Below are positions 25,249 to 33,514 of a stretch of 40,287 bases of DNA, piece after piece. The notes under the pieces are model-generated. The model did not search any database, was not told where the DNA came from, and saw only the letters and a list, made by a program, of their open reading frames with translations. Within the stretch, counting starts at the first letter, position 1. Each line of letters starts with the position of its first letter. Origin of the DNA: Clostridiaceae bacterium (GTDB lineage Bacteria > Bacillota > Clostridia > Saccharofermentanales > DTU023); the NCBI GenBank assembly GCA_012800435.1, contig JAAZJH010000012.1, positions 1 through 40,287 on the forward strand, written 5' to 3'. The position numbers and the translations under genes are program-made.

Positions 25249-26250
25249 TTATGCCCGATGACGTGTTCTTGCTGCACGTTTTTCCGCATCTTTCTCATAC
25301 GCGCGGATAATCCGCTGCACCAGTGGATTGCGAACGACGTCGCGATCTGTCAGAATCACGCGCGTCACACCGTCTAGCGATTTCAAAAGATCTGCCGCCT
25401 CCGCAAGTCCGCTCATATGCCGTCTTGGAAGATCAATCTGCGTAATATCGCCGGTGACTACAGCCCGTGCGTTATAACCGATCCGCGTGAGGAACATTTT
25501 CATTTGAGAACGCGTCGTATTCTGTGCTTCATCGAGGATAATAAACGCATCATTCAACGTTCTTCCTCGCATATACGCAAGTGGTGAAATTTCGATTTCG
25601 CCGCGTTCAAGATGTCGTTGATAAACGTCAAATCCTAAAAAATCTTGCAATGCATCGTAAAGCGGACGCATATAGGGATCAACTTTGCTTTGAAGATCAC
25701 CCGGTAGAAAACCTAAATTTTCACCGGCTTCAATTGCCGGACGTGTAAGAATGATTCGCGACGCCTCATGCGCTCGAAAAGCCTTGACTGCCATCGCGAC
25801 GGCCAGATATGTTTTGCCCGTACCGGCTGGCCCTATAGCAAACGTAAGCTCATGTGAAGCGATCGCGTCAACATATGCTTTTTGCCCCATGGTCTTCGTC
25901 ATAATCGGACGTCCTTTTGCGTTCGTAAGAAGAAGATTTGGCGTGAACTTCTCTGCTTCGGAAAGCTTACCTTCAACAGAGGCATCAATAAGATAGCGTA
26001 CCAATTGCTCCGTGACGGGCGTTGAGCCTTGACAAAGCGTATGCATTTTCTTAAAAATACGAGCTGCCGTTTCGACTTTCTTACGATTCGGACCGTGTAT
26101 AACCATGCCGCCGGGAGCTGAATCGCACGTCACCGACAGTGCCTGTTCCACCAGCGATGCATTGGCATTGAATGCGCCGAGCAGTGCGATACCCTCGTCC
26201 GGACTATCGAGCTCAATATAATGTTCGTAAGAAGATGGATTCATATACAT
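25249..26250 (-). CDS. phoH: PhoH family P-loop ATPase
   Basis: The 333-residue protein has an N-terminal RNA-binding-like region (about 1-75, with VIHGPNRKKVETAARIF). The PhoH NTPase core has Walker A GPAGTGKT (140-147), Walker B FIILDEAQN (Asp240-Glu241), TRPAIEAGENLGFLPGD, and GDITQIDLP as the sensor segment. PhoH proteins are cytoplasmic ATPases linked to RNA metabolism and are genetically associated with YbeY. GAGGAAAAG lies about 9-13 bases before the ATG; an ATG two codons inside is possible. It heads the phoH-pgpH-ybeY/era-recO series, after a 185-base gap behind a DUF881 gene. Confidence 0.95.
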   Translation of the reverse strand: MYMNPSSYEHYIELDSPDEGIALLGAFNANASLVEQALSVTCDSAPGGMVIHGPNRKKVETAARIFKKMHTLCQGSTPVTEQLVRYLIDASVEGKLSEAEKFTPNLLLTNAKGRPIMTKTMGQKAYVDAIASHELTFAIGPAGTGKTYLAVAMAVKAFRAHEASRIILTRPAIEAGENLGFLPGDLQSKVDPYMRPLYDALQDFLGFDVYQRHLERGEIEISPLAYMRGRTLNDAFIILDEAQNTTRSQMKMFLTRIGYNARAVVTGDITQIDLPRRHMSGLAEAADLLKSLDGVTRVILTDRDVVRNPLVQRIIRAYEKDAEKRAARTRHRA

Positions 26251-26435
26251 CCGTTTATCTTTTCCTCTTGTCTTCCTTTGACGTTGTCCTTTTGTCTTCC
26301 CTTAATCGCTAAAACAGGTCACGTCGAGGTGTACTATTCCACCAGTGTCAATTAATTCTTATAGTAAGTGATGCAGTCTTCTTCTGCAAAGAAAATGCGG
26401 TTGTAGAAGGCATGTAGACGCCTTGTTGTGATGGA

Positions 26436-27176
26436 TTACTCCACAGGTATCAGCAACTCCTTCTGATAGGCGATGCGGTCTTCTTCCAGAGCCGGAATGG
26501 TCACAGAAGACTCGCTTCGAATGGCAATAGCCAACGCGTCATTGCCGATTTGTTCTCTAAGATTCCCTGCTACCGTTTCAAGATACGGAACGATATACGT
26601 ATCGATTTTCGACGGCGGTACAATCGCCTTAATGTCAAACGGAGATTCACGACTGTATGCGACACCGTTGATGATAATAGAGTCTTGATTCGCTCGTATT
26701 TCCGTCGTCGCGACTTTGCGCTCGCCATTGATGGAGATCGCCTGCGCTCCTAACGCTGACAGCTCATTAACAAACTGCTGGATAACGATATCCTGTATTT
26801 TGTATCCTGACATCGGCGTTAATGTTACAGATACACCCTTGTTTCGAACAGCGCGTAGTCCCGCGAAAATAGCATATTGCTCCTTCTCTTCGACAATCCT
26901 TAAGAAACTTTCGCCGCCTTTGCCGCTCGCAAGATCGTCCTCGAGTTCACGAATGTACTCATAAAGGTGTACATTCCGATTATTTAACTCCTCGTTTTTT
27001 CGTTGGTACTCAATGATCGAGTTTTGTAAATCCTGATAGCTTTTGTCACTTACCGCCGAAGCATTTAGTGTTTTCATAAGAAGTGCTGCCACAAGGCCAA
27101 CAATTATTCCAACCACTAAAATGGTCGTATATCGCGTAAGTTTCGACGGATTGTTAGCACTCTTCTTTTCTTTCAT
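26436..27176 (-). CDS. DUF881 family membrane-anchored protein (downstream copy)
   Basis: The 246-residue product has a Lys-rich N-terminus, one membrane helix (TTILVVGIIVGLVAALLM, about 18-35) and a coiled coil (about 45-90). The extracytoplasmic DUF881 domain follows, with GLRAVRNKGVSVTLTP, IVIQQFVNELSALGAQAISI and PPSKIDTYIVPYLE. DUF881 proteins occur near division and envelope genes in Gram-positive bacteria; their function is not established. AAGG precedes the ATG by eight bases, and the gene follows a second DUF881 gene after 18 bases. The two differ greatly in sequence but share a C-terminal LLIPV motif. Confidence 0.87.
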   Translation of the reverse strand: MKEKKSANNPSKLTRYTTILVVGIIVGLVAALLMKTLNASAVSDKSYQDLQNSIIEYQRKNEELNNRNVHLYEYIRELEDDLASGKGGESFLRIVEEKEQYAIFAGLRAVRNKGVSVTLTPMSGYKIQDIVIQQFVNELSALGAQAISINGERKVATTEIRANQDSIIINGVAYSRESPFDIKAIVPPSKIDTYIVPYLETVAGNLREQIGNDALAIAIRSESSVTIPALEEDRIAYQKELLIPVE

Positions 27177-27194
27177 TGGAAAACCTTCTTTCGG

Positions 27195-27938
27195 TTACGA
27201 CTCATCCACAGGAATCAATAGATCCATATAGGATCGAAAGTCATGTGTTTTTGAAAAAGAGGGCAACGTCATCATCGCCTCCTCGGAAAGGGTTATACGG
27301 ACACCTATTTCTTTTTGCCGCAAACGGGCGAACCAAGAGTCGCTTTCGACCGCCTTCTTCATGCTATCTGCAGGCCCGATAGCTTCAATCTCATAAGGCG
27401 GCATAAGACGCACATCGTAGCTCAAGATGGTAGGTCCTACGCATGAAATATTCGACACAGCGGTCATACGTGTACCGTTGAGTGTCATAGCACGCGCACC
27501 GGCTGCCCATAGAAGATTCATTGCATAAATAACGGTGGTATCGTGTACGACCGATTCGATCGGATCTGAGACCGGATTGTAATTTAGTTTATCATCCAGC
27601 GTCAAACGAATGCCCGTGCCGGAAACATCCGTCAACCCGGAAAGCAGAGCATATTCTTTCCAAGCAGCGTAGAGACGTTCACTGGAAGGATCATGGCTGT
27701 CAACTTGGAGTAGCGTTCGTTTGCGCGCTTCCAGCTCCTGTTGACGATTCGCTAACTGTTCGTATTTTGCTTTTTCAACAGCAAGTTCCGCGCGCAGATC
27801 CGAGATAGCGACCGCGTCGCTATCCTTTGCGCGAAATAAAGTCCTTCCCTGAACTAGGAAGTTTCCAAAAAAGAGACCGAATACCACAGATAGCAGCACC
27901 GTGATGATGGAATACCAGCGTTTGCTTACCATATTCAT
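27195..27938 (-). CDS. DUF881 family membrane-anchored protein (upstream copy)
   Basis: The 247-residue product has one N-terminal membrane helix (IITVLLSVVFGLFFGNFLVQ, about 11-30) and a coiled coil (SDLRAELAVEKAKYEQLANR, about 45-78). A DUF881 domain follows, with GTGIRLTLDDKLN, TTVIYAMNLLWAAGARAMTL and VGPTILSYDVRLMPPYEIEA. It is paralogous to the next gene and probably cotranscribed with it. Neither ATG (27938 or 27932) has a strong ribosome binding site. It follows rluD by 56 bases. Confidence 0.87.
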   Translation of the reverse strand: MNMVSKRWYSIITVLLSVVFGLFFGNFLVQGRTLFRAKDSDAVAISDLRAELAVEKAKYEQLANRQQELEARKRTLLQVDSHDPSSERLYAAWKEYALLSGLTDVSGTGIRLTLDDKLNYNPVSDPIESVVHDTTVIYAMNLLWAAGARAMTLNGTRMTAVSNISCVGPTILSYDVRLMPPYEIEAIGPADSMKKAVESDSWFARLRQKEIGVRITLSEEAMMTLPSFSKTHDFRSYMDLLIPVDES

Positions 27939-27994
27939 AGGATACCGTAAAAGATCTCCATTTGTCCTTAAATATCCATTCCTCTTTTAGCGCG

Positions 27995-28957
27995 TCACGC
28001 ACGGATACCTGAGGCCGCATCAATCTCGTCAAGGTAGGGTTTAAAGCGATCGTCAAGCGGGCTTTCAAAGGCCATTATTTCATTGGTAATTGGATGAACA
28101 AAAGAAATAAGCGAGGCGTGAAGAAGCTGACCGGTCTCTTTTCTCCCGCCGCAACGGCCACCGTAGAGCGTGTCTCCAATTACCGGATAGCCAATGTGCG
28201 CCAGATGAACACGGATCTGGTGCGTTCTTCCCGTCACTAATGCACATCGAAGATGTGTTATCCGGCCATTTCCAGCGATATTCTCAATGCGTGTTTTTGC
28301 CGGTTTTCCGTCTTCTCGAACGACCATTTTTTTACGGTTGACATCGCTTCGAGCGATGGGCAATTCAATTACTGCGCGCGGCGCTTCAAAATCTCCCCAA
28401 ACGATAGTGTCATATATGCGCTCCACCTCATGTTGACGGAAAAGACGTTGGATCGCATGGCGCACATTGTTATCGAAGACAACGATCATAACCCCGGATG
28501 TATCACGATCCAGGCGATGTACGATTCCCGGACGAACGGGATCACGATCGGCGGAAAGTTGCTTTTCATACCGATGTAAAATAGCGTTTACAAGCGTTCC
28601 TGAGGAATGACCATGCGCAGGATGAACCACCATCCCAGCCGGTTTATCAATCGCTGCAATCCAATCATCCTCATAAAGTACATTCAGAGGAATCTGCTCA
28701 GGTTGCGGATGGCAATCTTTTTGCTGCTCGGGAAGCAGACACACGATGGTTTCACCTAATGCAGGTCTGTAAGACGAAGACACTTTTTTCTTTCCTGTTT
28801 TCACTTCGCCTTCTTCGATCACACGTTTCCATCGTTCGCGTGAAAAATCAGGGAAACGATCCGCGAGCAAGCGATCTAGACGTTTTCCCTCCTCCTCGGA
28901 GGTCACTTTAAACGTGCGATTCCGATCTTTCGAAAGTTGATCCTGCGTATTATTCAT
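27995..28957 (-). CDS. rluD: RluA/RluD family ribosomal RNA pseudouridine synthase
   Basis: The 320-residue enzyme isomerises uridine to pseudouridine in large-subunit rRNA. Residues about 15-80 form an S4 RNA-binding domain (KRLDRLLADRFPDFSRERWK). The catalytic domain carries GIVHRLDRDTSGVM, whose Asp150 is the expected nucleophile, followed by HPITNEIMAFESPL and VTGRTHQIRVHLAHIGYPVI. Its ATG overlaps the lspA stop by four bases. The lspA-rluD order is standard in Firmicutes. The choice between RluD and other RluA members is by overall layout. Confidence 0.94.
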   Translation of the reverse strand: MNNTQDQLSKDRNRTFKVTSEEEGKRLDRLLADRFPDFSRERWKRVIEEGEVKTGKKKVSSSYRPALGETIVCLLPEQQKDCHPQPEQIPLNVLYEDDWIAAIDKPAGMVVHPAHGHSSGTLVNAILHRYEKQLSADRDPVRPGIVHRLDRDTSGVMIVVFDNNVRHAIQRLFRQHEVERIYDTIVWGDFEAPRAVIELPIARSDVNRKKMVVREDGKPAKTRIENIAGNGRITHLRCALVTGRTHQIRVHLAHIGYPVIGDTLYGGRCGGRKETGQLLHASLISFVHPITNEIMAFESPLDDRFKPYLDEIDAASGIRA

Positions 28958-29466
28958 CGTGATTTTTTTCTTCTCCGAGAGGCGTTCGTATCTTTCGGCA
29001 AGCCGAACACGTTATTAAGAAACGGGAGGTTTTGAATCGTGAAGACGACCAGCAAGAATGCACCGACGGTGATCAAACTATCTGCCAAGTTAAACGACGG
29101 AAAATGGTAGGATCCGAACGTGAATGAAAGAAAATCCGCAACCGCGCCGATACGGACACGATCGATCAAATTACCCGCGCTGCCGGCGATGAGCATCACC
29201 AGTACTGTCCGTGCTTTCCATCCTGTGGCAAAACGCAGACGATGTATAAGAAAAGCCATCACCAAAAAAGAAACTAACGACAATACGATTATGCCCCATG
29301 TCTTGTTTGACAATAATCCCCAAGCAGCACCGGTATTATATGAACAGGTCAAACTGAAAAATCCCGGGATAACCGTGACGCTATTGCCGGGGCCGATCAG
29401 GCGCTCCGCCAATCCTTTTGTGAGCTGATCGAGCGCGATGAGCGCTAGAATGATCAAGGTCTCCAT
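28954..29466 (-). CDS. lspA: Lipoprotein signal peptidase (signal peptidase II)
   Basis: LspA removes signal peptides from prolipoproteins at the membrane. The 170-residue protein has four hydrophobic helices and both catalytic aspartates in GSAGNLIDR (Asp102) and FNLADS (Asp129), plus the conserved NTGAAWG loop. The basic tail ends SRRRKKSR. AAAGG lies eight bases before the ATG. Its start lies inside the end of the upstream lipoprotein gene (13-base overlap), and its stop overlaps rluD. Confidence 0.96.
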   Translation of the reverse strand: METLIILALIALDQLTKGLAERLIGPGNSVTVIPGFFSLTCSYNTGAAWGLLSNKTWGIIVLSLVSFLVMAFLIHRLRFATGWKARTVLVMLIAGSAGNLIDRVRIGAVADFLSFTFGSYHFPSFNLADSLITVGAFLLVVFTIQNLPFLNNVFGLPKDTNASRRRKKSR

Positions 29467-31478
29467 AAAGTCAGCCTTTCTATCTCTTTATATGGCGCGT
29501 TCCATGTCCCCGACATCGTGCCTTGGACGTCGCTGCCATACCATACCATCGTATCTAGTCCTCCGATACCGAGCACCGGCACGGTATCAAACACACTTCT
29601 AAGAGCAGAGGTGTATTGCGCGTCACGCACTTCCGGAGATTCTTCGTCAGAAATAACGGGACACGCAGGTAAAGATTCAAGAGTCGCGATCAAAGAAGCG
29701 TCCGCATACTCGCGCCACGACCAAAGACCTGCTCCATCAAGGCCGTCAAGCCATTCTACCGGATCTAAAGCACACAGTGCGACATCGGTGAGAATAGCTC
29801 CATCGTAGTCGTCTTCACGCAATTTTTCGAACCAGTCCGCCGCCGCAACCACTTCAATTTCTAACTGCATATTTTGCAAGAGAAAAATCGGTTCGAGCCT
29901 ATTGAAAAGACGAGCAGGCAAGAACCCTTCAGGCACTAATAATACAAAAGGCGACGAGCTGCCAGTCCTCTCCAACGCCGTTAACGATACGGTTGGGTCA
30001 AACCTAGAGTGCACTTCAATTGAGCCAAAAAGACGCCAATCACCTTTAAGGATCGGAAACCTTGCACTTTCGTGGGGAGCTGCCAATTCATTCACTGTAA
30101 TGGGATGTTCACCTAAAGCTATTCTGAAACGGTCTCTTGCTTCGATGGCAGAATCTTTCTGTCCCGAAAAATAGAGTGCGAAATGCCCGGGTGCTTCGAA
30201 TCGCTGTTTTCGGATGCGGCTTCTGCTTGAATAAAGCGGCGCTGTTGTTTCATCCATGAAGAGAAGATCGATGTCCCCTTCATCGAAGGCGCGCACCGCA
30301 TCCAACAAGCGGTCATACGGCAGAACCTCAATCGTGGAAATACCCTTCCCTGACGACACGCGATGAAGCGAATAATATCCGTGAAATCCGCCAGGAGTAA
30401 TCTTCCATTCACCGCTTCCTGGAATAACAAGTGACGTCGTATTTCTCACGAACGATGCCGGAATCACCGGAAATGTCAAATACTGAGCGGCATTTTGGTC
30501 AGGCACATGAAATCCAAGGTAAAGAACACCCTCTTCAATGGACACAGAGTCAATGTTGTCAAGAGCCCGCATCCGGTATTGATAAAGCGTTGAGTATTCC
30601 GCAGGATCAAATCCGCCTTCTTGGGGAAAAGTCAATATCCTTTGACCATCTAAGGCATCAGTAAAAGTCGTTTTCGCAACAATGTCACGAAGAGTTGTCG
30701 TCATTCCGGAAATAGGATCCGGTGAGTCTTCTTGATCATGCTCTGCGTCACCATTTTCCGCTGTTCCATTTTCCGTATCACTCGAATCATCCGTCCCCTG
30801 TTCAGGATCATCCGTTTCTTGCGGTTGCTTTTCCGTCGGTTCCGGATCTTGTGGCAACGTTTTAATAGGCTCACTTTCTGATTCAGACGGCTGAACGATT
30901 TCATCAGAAAAGAGAGAGGCAGGCGATTCGAGTGCACGCGGCACATCTCCAGTAACTTGACGAATAACTTCATTCAAGCACGCTCGTGCATCTTCTACAC
31001 GCACCGGATTACCATCATGAAAAACGGCTTGATCGCGAATTTTGATACGCAGCATGTCATATGATGCATTAAAATCAGCCGACTCCGCCAGAACAAGTTC
31101 CATCCGGCCATCTTCGTCCATACGCATCAATGGCTCATACACCAATGAAAAGACAGCCTGAGTATCCGTATGCTTAGGCGTCAAGGGATTCATATCTCGC
31201 TCCGGATGAGCCGCAATACGTAACGTCAAAGCGCTGTCGTTCGGAAGACGCGGACTCGGAAGAGTCGCTAATGTATCGACAGGAACTGAAGGCAAAGAGG
31301 GCTCTGTCATCACATTTTGGTCGGGTGTGCTGTCCGTACATCCCGTCAAAAAAATCAAAATAGAACACGTCAAAAGAAGCGATGCGACGCGTGTCTGAAA
31401 GAGCCGTTTCGCGCTAAAAAAAGGCGTTCTTTCGACTTCATGAATTTTCATTCTGTTCGACGTGTGATTAATACTCAA
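29454..31478 (-). CDS. Solute-binding (family 5-like) lipoprotein with an acidic low-complexity insert
   Basis: The product has a long N-region, a hydrophobic stretch and lipobox LTGC (lipidated Cys47), so LspA encoded next to it could process it. The mature part has features of peptide/nickel-type binding proteins: TQAVFSLVYEPLMRMDEDGRMEL, DMLRIKIRDQAVFHDGNPV and VEDARACLNEVI. A stretch rich in Glu, Asp, Pro, Gln and Ser (about residues 194-256; 30711-30893) is inserted inside this domain. The start is a TTG at 31478, preceded by AGGAG at six bases; an internal ATG at 31451 has no binding site. No permease or ATPase genes are adjacent, so it may be an orphan receptor. Ligand unknown. Confidence 0.85.
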   Translation of the reverse strand: MSINHTSNRMKIHEVERTPFFSAKRLFQTRVASLLLTCSILIFLTGCTDSTPDQNVMTEPSLPSVPVDTLATLPSPRLPNDSALTLRIAAHPERDMNPLTPKHTDTQAVFSLVYEPLMRMDEDGRMELVLAESADFNASYDMLRIKIRDQAVFHDGNPVRVEDARACLNEVIRQVTGDVPRALESPASLFSDEIVQPSESESEPIKTLPQDPEPTEKQPQETDDPEQGTDDSSDTENGTAENGDAEHDQEDSPDPISGMTTTLRDIVAKTTFTDALDGQRILTFPQEGGFDPAEYSTLYQYRMRALDNIDSVSIEEGVLYLGFHVPDQNAAQYLTFPVIPASFVRNTTSLVIPGSGEWKITPGGFHGYYSLHRVSSGKGISTIEVLPYDRLLDAVRAFDEGDIDLLFMDETTAPLYSSRSRIRKQRFEAPGHFALYFSGQKDSAIEARDRFRIALGEHPITVNELAAPHESARFPILKGDWRLFGSIEVHSRFDPTVSLTALERTGSSSPFVLLVPEGFLPARLFNRLEPIFLLQNMQLEIEVVAAADWFEKLREDDYDGAILTDVALCALDPVEWLDGLDGAGLWSWREYADASLIATLESLPACPVISDEESPEVRDAQYTSALRSVFDTVPVLGIGGLDTMVWYGSDVQGTMSGTWNAPYKEIERLTLWRP

Positions 31479-31560
31479 TTTTTTCTCCTGATACACGTTC
31501 TCAAAGGACTTACACCACAAAAATACCGTGTACCGTGTATTGTATCAAATCCTTCGGCGC

Positions 31561-31589
31561 TTGACACTTCAGCCTTCTGAAGCTATCAT
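31561..31589 (+). promoter_or_regulatory. Promoter of tRNA-Pro, near consensus, with palindromic spacer
   Basis: TTGACA at 31561-31566 and TATCAT at 31584-31589 are 17 bases apart. The spacer is itself a perfect inverted repeat, CTTCAG-CCTT-CTGAAG. Transcription would begin about five bases before the tRNA. Confidence 0.8.
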
Positions 31590-31600
31590 CACAAGGTGAT

Positions 31601-31677
31601 CGGGGTGTAGCTCAGGTGGCTAGAGTGCTTGCTTGGGGTGCAAGAGGTCGCAAGTTCAAGTCTTGTCACTCCGACCA
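31601..31677 (+). tRNA. tRNA-Pro, anticodon GGG
   Basis: The gene starts CGGGGTGTAGCTCAG, the usual proline tRNA opening, and ends with an encoded CCA. The acceptor stem is CGGGGTG/CACTCCG, the anticodon arm CTTGC-TTGGGGT-GCAAG gives GGG (codon CCC), and the T arm is GCAAG-TTCAAGT-CTTGT. All stems pair. Confidence 0.97.
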
Positions 31678-31681
31678 TAAT

Positions 31682-31720
31682 AAAACCGCTGGTACAACAA
31701 TCTTCCAGCGGTTTTTGTTT
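31682..31720 (+). terminator. Rho-independent terminator of tRNA-Pro
   Basis: AAAACCGCTGG (31682-31692) pairs with CCAGCGGTTTT (31705-31715), followed by TTGTTT. It begins five bases after the tRNA CCA end, so the tRNA is a single-gene transcript. Confidence 0.9.
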
Positions 31721-31805
31721 GCATCATTTTTGTTTGATTCTCATTTTTGCACCAGCAGAATATACAATCGTTTGAGTAATAATGCTCTAACGGTCCTTGT
31801 TTCAA

Positions 31806-31843
31806 AAATCACAGCCCCTGCCACTTGGCGATGACAGGGGCTG
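31806..31843 (-). terminator. Rho-independent terminator of the symporter operon
   Basis: CAGCCCCTG (31812-31820) pairs with CAGGGGCTG (31835-31843). On the minus strand the stem is followed by TGATTTTTG. It is 44 bases past the symporter stop codon. Confidence 0.8.
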
Positions 31844-31886
31844 CTCTTTGTTTAAATAAAGAATGAAGGCGTATTCTTAAAAAGAA

Positions 31887-33335
31887 TTACTTCGTTTTCT
31901 CAGGGAAAAATTTGTCAAGCGTCTCCTTTGACGTAGGCTTTGATGCGTATGTTCCAATAAGTGTTGCAATGACACATGCAATAACACCAAACATAATGGG
32001 AGCCATACCGAACGGTGACCATTTTGTCGCCGAAACAGCAAGGAATACGGCGGCACCGCAACCCATTCCCATACAAACGCCGAGGGCGTTCAGGCGCTTC
32101 CAATACAGACCTCCATAGAAAACCAATGCAAACGATACGCCTAAAATACCCCATGCAGGATACATGAGTGTCGCAAGCATTACAGGCGGCCTGAGACCCC
32201 AGATCACAGAGATAACACCGATCACAACTACCGTGATTCTAGCAACAAGCACTCTCTGCTTTTCGGTGATATTCATCTTGAACACTTTTACCATAATGTC
32301 GTTTTCAACAGTAGATGCACACATCAGTAATAAACCGTCCATAGTCGACATCATCGCTGCGGCAATCGCAGCAAGGACTGCGCCGCCAAGAAACTGAGGC
32401 AACAGTTTATCGATCATGTTGAATACGTTGTGGTCAGGAGACTCTAAATTCGGGAAGATGACTCTTCCGCAGAGTCCGATCACCACGATAGCTAACTCAA
32501 TAGTGCACACAATCGCCATAACGATGAGATATCCGCGTTTTTGCTCTTTGGGAGATTTCAGAGAATAAAAACCTTTAATATAGTTCGGAGCACCGAGCGC
32601 GCCGAAGAAATTATTCATAAGAACACCGATAAGAGCAATAGGCGTCAAGGCGGAGCCTACGGTCGGCCATGATGTCGCTCCCGCCGGATTGACAGCGGCA
32701 TATTGGGCTCCGAGATTTCCCCCGATGGCAGAAAGACCGGTGACAAGAAGGACAAAAATACCCACAAGAACCAATCCGCCCTGAACAGCGTCAGTATAAA
32801 CAACAGCGTAATAGCCTCCGAACGCCACATATACGAATACGATGACTCCAAATACGATAACCGACAAGTCGTAACTAATGCCGGTAACCATGTTTAGGAG
32901 AATACCAGCAGCTTTGAATTGTGAAACCATCAGCGGAACGGTGAAAACCAACAGGATTATTCCGGAAATCAAGCGTGCCGCTTTGCTTTCAAAACGGGCT
33001 TCAAGAAAATCCGGCACCGTCAAAAGATCCAATTTTTTCGAAATCCGCATGACTTTACCCGAGAGAAACCTCCAACAGATAAACGTTGCTATAGTCACCG
33101 CACATCCGGCGTAAATAAACCAAAATCCGTAGCTCCATGCCTGCCCTGTCCAGCCAACTAGAGCGCCGGCGCTGACAAGACTTGACATATAAACGAGAGC
33201 GACTAGTACACCTCCGAGTTTTCTTCCGGCTACATAGTAGTCTTCAACGGTCTTTGATTTTTTATTAGAAATAACACCGATGATAAACATTCCTACAAAG
33301 TAGACCATTAGAATAATAAAAATAGTCCATTTCAT
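31887..33335 (-). CDS. Sodium:solute symporter family (SSS) transporter
   Basis: The 482-residue protein has about 13 hydrophobic helices and SSS-family signatures: SKTVEDYYVAGRKLGG after helix 1, YMSSLVSAGALVGWTGQAWS, LLTVPDFLEARFESKAARLI, FGGYYAVVYTDAVQGGLVLV, and AAIAAAMMSTMDGLLLMCAS. Layout resembles the PutP/PanF branch, but the substrate cannot be read from the sequence. AGGAGG lies 11 bases before the ATG. A 35-codon ORF ends 17 bases upstream and seems to be its partner. An inverted repeat lies upstream of that ORF. Confidence 0.93.
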   Translation of the reverse strand: MKWTIFIILMVYFVGMFIIGVISNKKSKTVEDYYVAGRKLGGVLVALVYMSSLVSAGALVGWTGQAWSYGFWFIYAGCAVTIATFICWRFLSGKVMRISKKLDLLTVPDFLEARFESKAARLISGIILLVFTVPLMVSQFKAAGILLNMVTGISYDLSVIVFGVIVFVYVAFGGYYAVVYTDAVQGGLVLVGIFVLLVTGLSAIGGNLGAQYAAVNPAGATSWPTVGSALTPIALIGVLMNNFFGALGAPNYIKGFYSLKSPKEQKRGYLIVMAIVCTIELAIVVIGLCGRVIFPNLESPDHNVFNMIDKLLPQFLGGAVLAAIAAAMMSTMDGLLLMCASTVENDIMVKVFKMNITEKQRVLVARITVVVIGVISVIWGLRPPVMLATLMYPAWGILGVSFALVFYGGLYWKRLNALGVCMGMGCGAAVFLAVSATKWSPFGMAPIMFGVIACVIATLIGTYASKPTSKETLDKFFPEKTK

Positions 33336-33352
33336 AACCGTTCATCCCTCCT

Positions 33353-33460
33353 CTACTCACCATCTCCATAAGGATCCTCGGTGATTTTATCCTTGCTCAA
33401 CCACGTAAGAACCCAAACGATAGCTTGAATTGCCAACGCAATCCAGAATCCAGTAAACAT
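33353..33460 (-). CDS. Small (35 aa) membrane protein, probable symporter accessory subunit
   Basis: The ORF begins MFTGFWIALAIQAIVWVLTW and continues with a short charged tail (SKDKITEDPYGDGE). It has one hydrophobic helix with an amphipathic end. The ribosome binding site GAGGAGGT is among the strongest in the window, nine bases before the ATG, and the stop codon is 17 bases from the symporter gene. Short single-helix proteins adjacent to SSS symporters are annotated as symporter small accessory proteins, and MetS is a comparable small subunit of the MetP transporter; the assignment here rests on position and shape. Confidence 0.72.
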   Translation of the reverse strand: MFTGFWIALAIQAIVWVLTWLSKDKITEDPYGDGE

Positions 33461-33490
33461 AGTACGAACACCTCCTCGTATATTAATGTC

Positions 33491-33514
33491 CATCAAGATC
33501 GCAAAATCTTGATG
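33491..33514. promoter_or_regulatory. Inverted repeat in the symporter operon leader
   Basis: CATCAAGAT (33491-33499) and ATCTTGATG (33506-33514) form a perfect 9-bp stem with a six-base loop, ending 31 bases upstream of the small ORF start. No T-run follows on the minus strand, so it is more likely an operator or RNA control hairpin than a terminator. Confidence 0.5.
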
